This document shows positions 43,272 to 55,201 of a DNA stretch of 64,000 bases, one piece after another; position 1 is the first letter of the stretch; every line of letters begins with the position of its first letter. The stretch lies in contig NZ_CP024968.1 in NCBI RefSeq assembly GCF_002804245.1, positions 248,001 through 312,000 on the forward strand, in the 5' to 3' direction. The notes under the pieces were generated by a model. It did not search any database and was not told the DNA's origin. It was given only the letters and a program-made list of their open reading frames with translations. Made by a program: the position numbers and the translations under genes. The DNA comes from Mesoplasma coleopterae (GTDB lineage Bacteria; Bacillota_I; Bacilli_A; Mycoplasmatales; Mycoplasmataceae).

Positions 43272-44252
43272 ATGAAAAAAATAAATGAATTAAATAACAC
43301 AGTGTCTTCAACTGACTTAGTTGTTAGATTAGAAAAAGTTATTGTTTCAACAGCAACTAATGGCTCATCGTATTTAATTTTAAATTTATCAGATAAAACT
43401 GGTAGAGTAGAAGCTAGAAAATGAACTGTAACTGATGAAGATAAACAATTATTGCAACCAAATGCTTTTGTTTTATTCAAGAATGCTGCTGTGAACGAAT
43501 TTAGGGGCGTATTGCAGCTTAAAGTAAGTGAATATAGTATTCTTAGCGAAGATGATTTAAATCACTTTGGATTAGAGGGAAAAGACTTTTTTATCGAAGC
43601 ACCAATTAACATTGAAAAAAACTATGCAGAGTTAATGACCATTCTTGAAGGTTTAACAAATCAAACTTATCGTGATTTAACAATTGGTTTAATTAAGAAA
43701 TATGAAAAAGAGTTTTTAACTTATCCAGCTGCAATGTCAATTCATCATAATGTTAAAGGTGGATTATTTTGACATAGTTTCACTTTAGTTAAAAATGCTT
43801 TAGCTTTAAAACCAAGTTATGCGTATGCTTCAATTGATTGAGAATTATTAATCTGTGGAGCAATTTTACATGATATAGGTAAAGTAATTGAAATTATTGA
43901 TCCAACGGGAACAGATTATAGTTTACAAGGAAAAGTAATTGGACATATTAGTATTGGTAATACTGAACTAAATAAAATAGCTGAAGAATTAAAAATATAT
44001 AAAGATGAGCAAGGTAATATTAATGAATCATTAACTTTGCTGCAACATATGATTATTGCTAGTCATGGTAAAAAAGAATATGGTTCACCAACTGAACCAG
44101 TTATTATTGAAGCAATCATGTTGTCAATGTTTGATGATCTAGATGCTAAAGTATTTAAAATAAATGATGAATTAAATAAAGTTGAGCATAAGACATGAAC
44201 GCCAAGAATTATTAGCGTTGATGGTAAAATGTTTTATAAACATAAAAAGTAA
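43272..44252 (+). CDS. yhaM: 3'-5' exoribonuclease YhaM family
   Basis: The 326-residue product has an N-terminal OB fold (about 15-105, with VVRLEKVIVSTATNGSSYLILNLSDKTG) and an HD domain with the metal pair H200-D201 (CGAILHDIGKVIEI), preceded by SIHHNVKGGLFWHS. This is the layout of YhaM, which trims RNA and DNA 3' ends in Firmicutes. TGA encodes Trp at GGLFWHS. It follows ung by 26 bases, with AAGGAG before the ATG. Confidence 0.92.
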
Positions 44253-44260
44253 TGTAATGT

Positions 44261-44285
44261 AATGCAACTTAGGTTGCATTTTTTT
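44261..44285 (+). terminator. Terminator of yhaM
   Basis: Stem AATGCAAC/GTTGCATT, loop TTAG, T run. It is preceded by three tandem TAATG units from 44250. Confidence 0.88.
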
Positions 44286-44311
44286 AATGTTAATTTGACT
44301 TATTAAAACTA

Positions 44312-44342
44312 AAAAAAGATGACTTTAAACGTCATCTTTTAT
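44312..44342 (-). terminator. Terminator of the lipoprotein-hinT operon
   Basis: Stem AAAAGATGAC/GTCATCTTTT with loop TTTAAAC, and a T run on the minus strand. The hinT stop lies at its edge. Confidence 0.8.
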
Positions 44343-44746
44343 TTAGTTATTTCATTAAAAACATCTTCTAAACTTGCATATTTAAGATTCACGTTCTTAT
44401 CATGTAAGAAACCTTCATCTTCTTTAAATTTAGGTAAAATATGCTCGTGATAGTGGAATACCACTTGTTTAGCAATAGCTTCTTGATTAGAAATATAGTT
44501 AAAACCTTTGATACCTTCTATTTTTTCTTGAAGTATTTGAGCAACAATTTTTTTGGCTTTGTTTACTTCAGATAAATATAAATCAGGCGTTGTTGATAAA
44601 TTTTCAGCATGCACTTTTGGAATAACTAATGTATGCCCATCACTTACAGGATTAATATCTAAAAATGCGTAAATATAATCATTCTCAAAAATTTTATACG
44701 AAGGAATTTCTTGCTTTATTATTTTACAAAATAAACAATCATTCAT
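44339..44746 (-). CDS. hinT: HIT-family hydrolase (HinT-like)
   Basis: The 135-residue product is a histidine-triad nucleotide hydrolase: it starts CLFCKIIKQEIPSYKIFEND, has DINPVSDGHTLVIPK near residue 30, and the triad H98-Y-H100-E-H102 (HYHEHILPKF). HinT proteins cleave purine nucleoside phosphoramidates. It is the last gene of a minus-strand operon after two large lipoproteins, with a one-base overlap (TAATG). This resembles the mycoplasma cluster in which HinT binds the membrane proteins P60 and P80. Confidence 0.93.
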   Translation of the reverse strand: MNDCLFCKIIKQEIPSYKIFENDYIYAFLDINPVSDGHTLVIPKVHAENLSTTPDLYLSEVNKAKKIVAQILQEKIEGIKGFNYISNQEAIAKQVVFHYHEHILPKFKEDEGFLHDKNVNLKYASLEDVFNEITK

Positions 44747-46815
44747 TAGTCTGATTTATTCCCATCTTCATCTTTAATATATTTTGCAATTTCATCGTAT
44801 AAACCTTGGAATAGAACGTTATCACCGTCCATAATGTATTTAGTATAAAGTTCTTCTTTAGCTTCTGTTGTGTAATCTGTGTCTCCTGCAACTAACCCAT
44901 TTTCAATTTCTGAAATTAATAATTGTTTGTTAGTTGCATTTAATTTTTTAATATCAGAACTAGATTGAACTGAATTACTTCAAGCTTCACTTAATTGATA
45001 AATACTTTTTGGATCACCGTTTCTTGCTCATAAAACTGAATATAAAATTTTATCTGTATCTTGTACCTTAGCTTGTTGTTCTGTATCAAATCCGCTTGTA
45101 AAAGCTGAATCTTCTTTATTTATTGTTTCATGAATACCTAACATTGTATCAGCGTTATTTTCAACATTAACTTTTATTGTACTTGCATTACCTAAAGTAA
45201 ATGAACCAGTGTCACCTGTTGCTTTAACGTAAAGGTTTCCACTTTTATCTTTAATAATATCAACATTTTTTTCATTTGAGAATGATTTCATATCATCTAC
45301 AAGAGGATTATATTTATCACCAAGAGGCACTCAAGTATTACTTGGGATAGAAAGTGTTATTTGTCCATTAATAGGATTTAAAGTTACATTTGAGTTATCA
45401 TAAATATCATTCAAATATATAGGTAAAACTAAAACAATTTCACTTTCACCGTTTTCACCTACTGCAAAACCTTGATCTTTTGGCCCAGTTAGTATTGTTG
45501 GTCTGTCTATTGATTTGGCTGCTGTTTGAGCATCAGTTGAAATGCTCAATGAACCGCTTATTGCTTCAATACCAGTTTCATTATTTTTTGCAATACCATT
45601 ATATCCAGCTAGTCCTAAAAAAGGATCGGCCCCTAATTTGTTAACATTTTCTAGTTTAGGATTTTCAACTGATGATTCATGATTTGAACTAAAGTTTTCT
45701 TTTAAAGTGTTTATGCTATCAGCGTCCAAAATAATATTTCCACTGCTATTTGGATCACCTAATGTTTCTTTATAAGTTTTAACTCATGAAGTTGCATCAG
45801 TTGAAACTTTTGCTTTGAAAGATCAAATTAATTTAACATTTGAACTTTTAGTTTCAGAAGTTAATGAATTTTGAACAGAAGAAACTAATTTGTTTGATGT
45901 ATTTAATCTAGCAAAAGATCTTGTATAGTTTGTAGTTGTTAAATTAGTTGAATATAAATTACTGTCTAAATATGCCAAGCTAATTAATTGAGTATATAGG
46001 TCTGGAATTATTTTTGCATTTATATAACTTTGAAAACGATATTTCATAATTTCATTTCCGCTAAAACCATTTTCACTTTCAGATTTAGCAACTAAAAATG
46101 GTTCATTTACCTGATCAATATGAGTATCTTTATTTAAAACTTTTTTTGTTTTTGGTAAATCATTTATTTTTACCTTATTAGTTGATCCAATAATATAGAA
46201 ATTATTAGTTTTATTTAAAGTATCTATACTAGGTGTATTTCATTCTTGTTCGCCAAATTCCCCTGGAATCTGTCATCTAGTTAAACTATTATCACTAGCG
46301 TTCTCGTTCTTATAGTATATAGAATATCTAATCTTTTCATCATCTTTAAATAAATTAAAAGGATTTAATGAGTGATTATTTGAATATTGTGCATCATCTA
46401 CTAATCCCTCACTATTGCTAATGATTTTAGCAGTGTACTCACTAAAAAATTTGTTAGTTGCTAAATCATTTAATAAATTAGAAGTAATATTCTCAGTTGA
46501 CTCTTTTTCTTTTAGTTTTAAAGTAGAAGTAATATTTTTGTTAGTTGCTTTATATTCTTCTTCTGCAATTTTTTTATCTAATATTTTTAATACATCAGCA
46601 ATGATTTCAGTATCAGAAATTTTTAAAAACTTTTCTGCTTGTGAAACACTTATAAAACCACTGTCTTTCATCTTTAAAATGAAAGTTTTGTATATTTCTT
46701 TATCACTAAAATTTAATTTACCAAATCTATCAACTGTTGTTGTACATGAAATTACAACTGAAGAAGTTGTAGCAGTCAGTCCAACTGCTGCTAATATAGC
46801 TAATAATTTTTTCAT
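44746..46815 (-). CDS. Large lipoprotein next to hinT (P60/P80-like position)
   Basis: The 689-residue product has a lipoprotein signal peptide (MKKLLAILAAVGLTATTSS) ending in the lipobox VISC, so the mature protein would be lipid-anchored outside the cell at Cys24. The rest is a soluble, Asn/Ser/Thr-rich domain with no membrane helix. Several TGA Trp codons split it under the standard code. Its ATG overlaps the stop of the next lipoprotein by one base and its ribosome site lies in that gene's end. I do not recognise the fold; the gene order suggests a partner of HinT. Confidence 0.8.
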
Positions 46816-49685
46816 TATTTAATTCCTCCTTCATGCTTATTTAAAACATTGATAATAACCTCATCATTAAATCATTTGTCTGAAATAATATATGTTAATC
46901 TTTGGTTTTTTATTGGGTTTGATAAATCAGTTTTTCAGTGTTCACTTTGTGTAATTGAAGAATTTTTTACTTTTAAACCATTTTTAGGAATAAATGATCT
47001 TGCAGTAGGTGTTTTTAAATCTTTGTATTGTTTTTCATAGTTATCTTCTACGCTTTGATTTCAATTATCATTTTCATTTCTAAAACTTCTTAAAGGAGCT
47101 GCACTAAGAGCTTCTTGATTAAATTCAATAACCCTAATTAATTCATAAACTGCTTGTATGTCTACATCTTCTCCTTCAATTTCAAAGAATTTCCCAAATA
47201 AGCTAACGTAGTCACCTTTTGTACCTAATATTTCATCTAAGTAGGTTCACATTCATTGACTTAGCAATCCAAAATTTTCTGTTGTTGAAGTAGCTGCTTT
47301 TGCATCTGCTAAAATGTCAAAATTATAAAATAAATTTGTTTTATCATCATCGCTTGATAAAAATCCTTTAGCAACAGTATTGTTAACTAAAAATCTTTCA
47401 TAGTCATTTGAAATTGAATAATTAATTATCTTACTGTAATCATTACCAAATTCGGTACCCATATTATTAATAATATTTTGTCTAGCAATATCATTATTAG
47501 TACCAGTTTCTGGTTCAGGTGTAACAGGAGGATTTGTTGTTTCATCACTATTATTATTTGTATTTTTTGTGCTATTACCTAAATTATTTGAACTTACTGC
47601 ACTTATTTTTGGATTTAATAAGTATGGAATGTATTCTTTATTTGTTTTTGATAGAAGATCATAAGCCATTGATTGTTGTTTATCTTTATCAATAGATTTA
47701 CTTTGTTCTGTTGAGACTTTAGATGTAGTACTTTTTAATAAGTTGTAACCATCAATTTTCATAAAATGCAATCCATCAGTATCAATAAATGCAATAATTC
47801 CATCTTCAGCATTTAATACTTTATAAGGTTTAATTGCTTCTGTTTCAGCATCTTTTGAGTTTTTTCCTTCAGTTTCAGCATGTCTACCTAAATCATTTAC
47901 AAGGTTAAATAATAAGTTCATACCTTTTTCTGCATCAGTGCCCTTAGCAGCGGCCATTTTACCGTTAAAGCTTTCTCATTCACCTACCAAATTAGTTGTA
48001 TCAGCATTTCATTCATTTTTTTCAGAAATTTTATCTTCTTTTGGATTTGATAATAAGAAATCATAAACAGAGTATTTAGCTATGTTTGAATATGTTCCTG
48101 TTGATGTGTCATAGTCTAAAGTTAATAATTTTTCATTATTTTTAGCTGTTAAGAAATTAATGATTCCTGTATCAGTCTGGCTTTGACCTAATTTTCATAA
48201 ATTATCTTTATTTGAACCTCTATAAAATGTTTCAAAATCTGTTAGTCCAGTTGAAGCACTTGTTTCAGCATTTGCAGATGATGAAGAAATATAGGCCTCA
48301 TAAAATTTGTAAAAACCTTCAAAGTAATTAATTAATTGAGTTTGAGTGTTTCCATTGTTAACAAATTGAGCAGGACTTATTTCTTTATTTATATCTGGTG
48401 TAGCTTCGCTGTTAATTTTTGAAAAATCTAAGACAATTTCAGAAGTTGCAACAGGTTTTTTGCTTTCAAAATAGTTGTCAACTAAGAATTTTTGTGAGTT
48501 TGAAAGTATATTATTTTTTTGGTTGTCTTTAGGAGAATTTAAAATAGGTGCCACAGAAACGATTTGTGTTTTGTTAAGTTCTCTAGAAGGTCTACCATTA
48601 TAGTTATAAAAACCATTATATATGCTATTTTTTTCAAGTCTTATACTTGAAACATCGCTATATTTAAAAATATTATCATTACTACTACTGATTTGAGAAA
48701 TAGTTCTATCTGTTGAAACTGTTGTGTTAGCAAAAATAGCACTAATGCCTGATAAAAAAGTTCCTCAAGTTAAGTCAGTAAAAAATTTATCATTTGTATT
48801 CTCAATAAATTCAATTTTAAAAGTTGTATCGGTGCTTACTGGATTTGTTGCTTCTAAATTATTAGTTGATTTAAATGCATTCTTTCCACCTAAAGCATTA
48901 ATTAAATTAATAATAGAAACTTGTTGAGCTTCAGTTGTTGCTTGAGTAGTAATTTTTTCATTTAAAGTATTACTGTTGATTAAAACATTTCCATTTTGAG
49001 TTAAAAATACTGATAATAAGTTTGAAATAGTTGTTCTATTTACTTCAATTGTTGAATACCCTTTTGCTCAAGTTGATTCAGTTGCTCCGAAACCTAATGC
49101 CTTTGAAAGATTAGCATAAGCAGAGTTAGTTGAATCAGTTAGAATATAATTTGAAATTCAAGCATTTTCTAATGCTGTTTGATCACCAGTAACTCAAGGA
49201 AATTCCCCTTTTAAATACTTAATTCAAGCTTTTGTACCTTGTTTTTTGTTATCAAGGTATTCTTGTCTTGCTCTTTCCATTTCAGTATTTGCACGACCAT
49301 ATATTGTATTTGTAGCTTTTGACTCTTTACCATATTGTGTTTTTAAACTTTTAGCAAATTCTGTTCCACTTTCATTCATATAAGGATTATTTGTAGAATT
49401 TATATTTTCAAAAATATTATTATCCTTATTTGCTTCTTCATAAATGGCAACTGCAAAAATATTATAGAATTGTACTAAAAATTTTTGAGGATCTTTACCT
49501 AAACGTCCATAAGTTTCATTGTATCAATTTAATAAATCTTCAGTAGTGATTTTAAAATCACCATCATCATTAATAAATATATTTCCATATTTATCGTCAT
49601 CCTTATCATTTGAACATGAAATTAAAACACTTGTTGCACTAGCTGTTAAAGTAAAAGCACCAATTAGTGATAGTAGTTTTTTCAT
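46815..49685 (-). CDS. Large lipoprotein, first gene of the hinT operon
   Basis: The 956-residue product begins MKKLLSLIGAFTLTASATS and has the lipobox LISC, so it is lipid-anchored. The mature protein starts with an acidic SNDKDDDKYGN stretch and continues as a long external domain rich in Asn, Thr and Ser with a proline/threonine linker (NPPVTPEPETG, about residue 725). The frame holds many TGA Trp codons and runs to TAA at 46817-46815. The start follows CAGGAGG. It heads the operon of two lipoproteins plus hinT; no family is recognised by sequence alone. Confidence 0.8.
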
Positions 49686-49804
49686 TTTGTTTTCCTCCTG
49701 TGAAATTTCGTTTCTCTTAACACTTATTTTTTATATAAATATAAGCATTGATAATATTATAACCCAAAACCTATGAATTTCCTAAAATTTCACTCATAAA
49801 ATAG

Positions 49805-49810
49805 TATAAT
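49805..49810 (+). promoter_or_regulatory. -10 element of sufS
   Basis: TATAAT lies 26 bases before the sufS ATG, in the 151-base space divergent from the lipoprotein operon. Confidence 0.45.
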
Positions 49811-49836
49811 ATCAAAGATAGAAATGTAGGTTGTAA

Positions 49837-51063
49837 ATGAAAAACTTTAAAAAATATTTTCCATTTTATGATAAGCAAAGTAATTTAATTTACTTTGATA
49901 GCTCAGCAACTAGTCTTAAACTTAAAAAAGTTATTGAGGCTGAAATGAAATTTTTGAATGAAAATGGATCAAATCCTCATGCTGTTGACTATAAAAAAGG
50001 CTTTGAAGCATTTGAAATAATCAAAAATGCTAGACAATTAACTCAAGAATTTATTAACGCTAAAAAAGCAAATGAAATAATATTTACAAGTGGAACAACA
50101 CATTCAATAAATCTATTAGCAAACGGACTTAAAAAAATAATAAAAAAAGATGATGAAATTTTAGTTACAGAATTAGAACATTCAGCTAATTTATTGCCAT
50201 GAATTGCTTTAGCAAATTCTATAGGTGCAAAAATTAAAAAAATTAAGTTAAATGAAGACTTTACAATTGATCAAGAAGCATTAAAACTACAGTTATCAGA
50301 TAAAACAAAAATAGTTTCATTTGCTAGTGTTTATAATACTGTTGGGGCTAAAAATGATGTTAAACTAATTACTAAAGTAATTAAAGAGTTTAATAACAAT
50401 ATAATTGTTCATGTTGATGCAGCACAATCAATTGGTCACACAAAAAATGATGTTACAGATTCAAATATTGATTTTATGTCTTGATCTTTTCACAAAATGT
50501 ATGGACCATTTGGTGTTGGTTGTTTATATGGAAAATATGAATTACTTAATCAATTAGAACCATTGTTTTATGGTGGTGGAATGAGTTTAAAAATTGAAGA
50601 AAATTTAATTGATTATTCCTTATCTTCATTGCCAGAAAAATTAGAAGGTGGAACACCAAATATAAGTGCTATAGCAGGGGTTATTGAATCAATTAAATTT
50701 ATTAACTCAATAGGTTTAGATCAAATTGAGGAACATGAATTAACATTAAAAGATTACTTTAAAATTAAAGTTAAAGAAAATAACTTAAATGATCACATAA
50801 CTTTTTATAATTTAGATACTAAATCACCCATAATACTATTTAATGTTAAAGGTGTTAATCCACAAGACATAACTAATTTTTTAGATGAAAAATATAATAT
50901 TTTAGTTCGTGGTGGAGCTAATTGTGCTAGAAGAATTGAAGGTGTTATTGGAACAAAAATAGCCATTAGAGCTAGTTTCGGAATCAATAATAATAAAGCT
51001 GAAATTGATCAATTTATAGAAGCTTTAAAAAATACAAATAGCTTCTTAGATGTGCTATTTTAA
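49837..51063 (+). CDS. sufS: Cysteine desulfurase SufS
   Basis: SufS takes sulfur from cysteine, as a persulfide, for iron-sulfur cluster and tRNA thiolation pathways. The 408-residue product starts YFDSSATSLK and has FTSGTTHSINLLANGL near residue 87, the PLP lysine K220 in SFHKMYGPFGVG, and the catalytic C363 in RGGANCARR. Two TGA Trp codons lie between residues 122 and 218. It is followed 9 bases later by sufU, its sulfur acceptor. No SufBCD genes are nearby. Confidence 0.95.
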
Positions 51064-51072
51064 AGGAGAAAA

Positions 51073-51501
51073 ATGATAGATATAAATGATGATATTTTAT
51101 TAAGAAAAATTTTAATGAAACATTTTACTGAGCCTGAGAATTCGGGATTAAAAAATATTGCAAATGCAATTATTAAAGATGCTAAATCTCAAACTTGTGC
51201 TGATGAAATGAAAATTGAAATATTAGTTGAGAATAATATTTTTAAAGAAATAAATTTTGAAGGAACTGCATGTGCGGTTGCAACATCTAGTGCTGATATT
51301 TTCTTTAATTTAATAAAAAATAAATCTTTAGAAGATACAAAAAAAATAATATATCAATATCAAAATTTTTTAAATACTGGTGATCTATCTGAAATTGATC
51401 TTTTAGAAGATTTAGTAGTTTTTAAAAACATTAATAAGCAAAAAAATCGCATATTATGTGCTAATTTAGCAATTGAAGCCATAAATGAGATTATTGAATA
51501 G
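51073..51501 (+). CDS. sufU: SufU/NifU-like sulfur acceptor
   Basis: SufU accepts sulfur from SufS in Gram-positive bacteria and mollicutes. The 142-residue product keeps the three cysteines of the family: C42 (TCADE), C67 (GTACAVATSSADI) and C129 (RILCANLAIEAI). The DE of TCADE gives the Asp next to the first Cys. The ATG follows AAAGGAG 9 bases after sufS. The GxGCSxxxxSAD pattern is slightly altered (GTACAVATSSAD). Confidence 0.93.
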   Translation: MIDINDDILLRKILMKHFTEPENSGLKNIANAIIKDAKSQTCADEMKIEILVENNIFKEINFEGTACAVATSSADIFFNLIKNKSLEDTKKIIYQYQNFLNTGDLSEIDLLEDLVVFKNINKQKNRILCANLAIEAINEIIE

Positions 51502-51558
51502 TTTGTTTATGTATAATTATATTATGTAATAATAAATTATAATTTTAAAGGAGAAACA

Positions 51559-52206
51559 ATGAGCAACAAGAATCAAATAAGAGAAAAATTTCTTAAAACA
51601 AGATCTTTCTTATCAAAATCATACAAAGAAGAAGTTAATAAAATTATCGAAAGAAAAGTTAATCATTATATAGATAGATATAACTTAGAAAAATATGCCA
51701 TTTATCTTTCAACTGAGAATGAACCTAATACTTTAAACATTATTGAAACAAGTTTAAAAAAAGAAATAGAAGTTTATGTTCCATTAATTATTGAAGATAA
51801 CAAAATGGAATTTAAGAAAATTACAAATTTAGAAACTGATTTAGAACAAAATAAGGTTTTAAACATTTTACAACCAAAATCAACATGTCCAACATTAGAA
51901 AATGGTAACTACATTAATACTATGTTTATTCCTTTGGTAGCTTTTGATAAACAATTAAATAGAGTTGGTATGGGTAAAGGGTTTTATGATCGTTGATTAA
52001 ATGAAAATGATTACATTGGATATAAAATTGGTTTATCAGCTTCAACTCAATTATCAAATGAAAGCATTGATGCTGATGAGTTTGATGTTAAATTAGATAA
52101 TGTAATCACAGAAAAAGAAATTTATGTTCCTTTTGTTGAAGAAGAACAAGAATTTGATTATGATGTTACTTATTCAGTTTTCAACGATGAAACTATTGTA
52201 GGTTAA
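51559..52206 (+). CDS. 5-formyltetrahydrofolate cyclo-ligase
   Basis: This enzyme turns 5-formyl-THF into 5,10-methenyl-THF using ATP. The 215-residue product shows KNQIREKFLKTRSFLS at the N-terminus, VPLIIEDNKMEF near residue 74, FIPLVAFDKQLNRVGMGKGFYDRWL near 125 with the Trp as TGA, and ESIDADEFDVKLDNVITEKEIY. The acidic C-terminal tail (about 193-215) is longer than usual. It ends at a clear terminator before the merR promoter. Confidence 0.93.
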
Positions 52207-52210
52207 TTTG

Positions 52211-52235
52211 AAATAGGTTTTTACCTATTTTTTTA
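52211..52235 (+). terminator. Terminator of sufS-sufU-cyclo-ligase
   Basis: Stem AAATAGGT/ACCTATTT with a TTTT loop, then a T run. Confidence 0.88.
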
Positions 52236-52241
52236 TTTTTC

Positions 52242-52272
52242 TTGCATTAAAGTAGGTTTAATCTTTTAAAAT
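52242..52272 (+). promoter_or_regulatory. MerR-type promoter/operator upstream of merR
   Basis: TTGCAT (52242-52247), a 19-base spacer, TAAAAT (52267-52272). The spacer holds the inverted repeat ATTAAA-GTAGG-TTTAAT. Long spacers with a central dyad are the hallmark of MerR control, so autoregulation is likely. Confidence 0.8.
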
Positions 52273-52299
52273 AATAAATATAGAACAAAAGAGGTCATT

Positions 52300-52656
52300 A
52301 TGGAAAAGTTATACATAAAAGATATATCAAAAGAATTATCAATTCCAGAGTATGTATTAAGGTTTTACGATAAGAAAGGTTTATTTCCTTTTTTTGAAAG
52401 AGATGAAAATAATTACAGATATATAGAAAGAGAAAAATTAGAGTGAGTTAGAATTGTATCTTGTTTAAAAAAATCTGGAATGCCTTTAAATAAAATAAGT
52501 GAATATATTGATTTAGCCTTACAAGGTAAAAACACTTATCCAAAAAGGTTAGAAATGATGATTGAACAAGAAAAATTAGTACTTGAAAAGATGAAAGATT
52601 TGCAAGAACAATTAGACTATATTAAATATAAAAAGAAATTTTACGAAAATAATTAA
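52300..52656 (+). CDS. MerR-family regulator, AdhR/NmlR-like
   Basis: The 118-residue product has an N-terminal MerR winged helix (YIKDISKELSIPEYVLRFYDKKGLFPFF, then NNYRYIEREKLEWV) and a C-terminal dimerisation coiled coil (about 78-112). C55 in VSCLKKSGMP aligns with the redox- and aldehyde-reactive cysteine of Bacillus AdhR. There is no metal-binding cysteine loop at the end, so a metal sensor is unlikely. Its own promoter, that of the next gene and that of gapN share one operator type. Confidence 0.9.
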
Positions 52657-52664
52657 TTTTTTGC

Positions 52665-52695
52665 TTGCATTAAAGTAGGTTTAATGAAATATGAT
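52665..52695 (+). promoter_or_regulatory. MerR-type promoter/operator upstream of the aldo/keto reductase
   Basis: TTGCAT (52665-52670), a 19-base spacer, TATGAT (52690-52695). The dyad CATTAAA-GTAGG-TTTAATG is perfect over 7 bp and almost identical to the merR site. Confidence 0.82.
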
Positions 52696-52728
52696 TGATT
52701 TGAGTTCAAAACTCAAAGGAGATAATTT

Positions 52729-53715
<987 letters not shown>

Positions 53716-53733
53716 TTAAAATATTTATTAAAG

Positions 53734-53754
53734 AATAGCAATTGCTATTTTTTT
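53734..53754 (+). terminator. Terminator of the aldo/keto reductase gene
   Basis: Palindrome AATAGCAATTGCTATT followed by a T run. Confidence 0.85.
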
Positions 53755-53766
53755 ATTTCATAAGAG

Positions 53767-53772
53767 TATAAT
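53767..53772 (+). promoter_or_regulatory. -10 element of pgi
   Basis: TATAAT (continuing AAT) 35 bases before the pgi start. Confidence 0.45.
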
Positions 53773-53807
53773 AATTCTTGTAAAGTAAAAATTTAAGGAG
53801 AAAATAT

Positions 53808-55088
53808 ATGATCAAAGTTGATTTACAACACTCAGGACTTTCTATAGCTGATTTAAATGAAGCAAAAGTTAAAAAAGTTCATGAGATGATAATTAATAAA
53901 ACTGGAAAAGGTAATGATTTTTTAGGATGAATTGAATGACCAAAAACATTTGATAAAAAAGAATATGAAGAAATGAAAAAAGTTGCTTCTTCATTAAGAA
54001 GTAAAATTGATGTATTAGTAACTGTTGGAATTGGTGGTTCATACTTAGGTATTAGAGCTGCTGATGAAATGATTAGAGGAATTAATCATTCTGATAAAAT
54101 TCAAGTGATTTATGCAGGACATACAATGAGTTCAACTTATGTTGCCCAGTTATCAGATTACTTAAAAGGTAAAAAATTTGGAATTTGTGTTATTTCTAAA
54201 TCTGGAACAACTACAGAACCAGGAATTGCTTTTAGAGCATTAGAAAAACAATTAATTGAACAAGTTGGAGTTGAAGCTTCAAAAGAATTAATTGTTGCTG
54301 TAACTGATTCATCAAAAGGAGCTTTAAAAACTCTAGCTGATAATAAAGGTTACCCAACATTTGTAATCCCAGATGATATTGGGGGGCGTTTCTCAGTTTT
54401 AACACCTGTTGGAATTTTCCCATTATTAGTTGCGGGAGTTAATACTGATAATATTTTTGCAGGAGCTATTAGAGCAATGGATGAATTAGTTCAAGGTGAT
54501 TTAACAAATGAAGCTTATAAATATGCTGCTGCTCGTAATGCTTTATACAGCAAAGGGTATAAAGCTGAAGCTTTAGTTGCTTATGAATTACAAATGCAAT
54601 ATACTGCAGAATGATGAAAACAATTATTTGGAGAATCAGAAGGAAAAGATAATAAAGGTTTATACCCAACATCAATGATTTTCTCAACAGATTTACACTC
54701 ACTAGGGCAATGAGTTCAAGAAGGTGCAAGAAACGTATTATTTGAAACAGTTATTAAAGTAAAAGAGCCAGTGGCTAATATGTTAGTTGAAACTGATACT
54801 GATAACTATGATGGTTTAAACTACTTAGCAGGTAAATCATTCCATGAAATTAACTCAACTGCTATTGAAGGAGTTATTGATGCTCATGTTAATACTGGAA
54901 AAATGCCAAACATTGTGTTAGAATTCGACAAAATGAATGATGTACAATTCGGATACTTAGTTTACTTCTTTGAAATAGCTGTTGCAATGAGTGGATACTT
55001 ATTAGAAGTTAATCCATTTGATCAACCAGGAGTTGAAGTTTACAAATACAATATGTTTAAATTACTAGGAAAACCAGGAGTTAAATAG
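53808..55088 (+). CDS. pgi: Glucose-6-phosphate isomerase
   Basis: Pgi interconverts glucose 6-phosphate and fructose 6-phosphate. The 426-residue product is the short Gram-positive form. It has [18 protein letters not shown] near residue 70, [18 protein letters not shown] near 127, the PGI signature [18 protein letters not shown] near 190, [12 protein letters not shown] near 282, and the C-terminal [17 protein letters not shown]. Trp codons are TGA. It follows AAGGAG and is monocistronic. Confidence 0.96.
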
Positions 55089-55125
55089 TAAAAACCAAAA
55101 AAATCCATGATTATTTTAAAAAAGT

Positions 55126-55162
55126 AGAACTTTTTCCATAAAAGTTCTTTTTTTTTTTTTTT
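55126..55162 (+). terminator. Terminator of pgi
   Basis: Stem AGAACTTT/AAAGTTCT followed by 15 T residues. Confidence 0.9.
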
Positions 55163-55201
55163 GTGAGTAGAATAAGACCTATATGAAAGAAGGGGAAACT
55201 A

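Noticed and set aside
44250-44264. Three tandem TAATG units after yhaM as a repeat element
   Set aside because: Only 15 bases; most likely chance in AT-rich sequence beside the terminator.
46415-46822. 135-residue plus-strand frame inside the lipoprotein gene
   Set aside because: It is antisense to a lipoprotein gene with a clear signal peptide and ribosome site.
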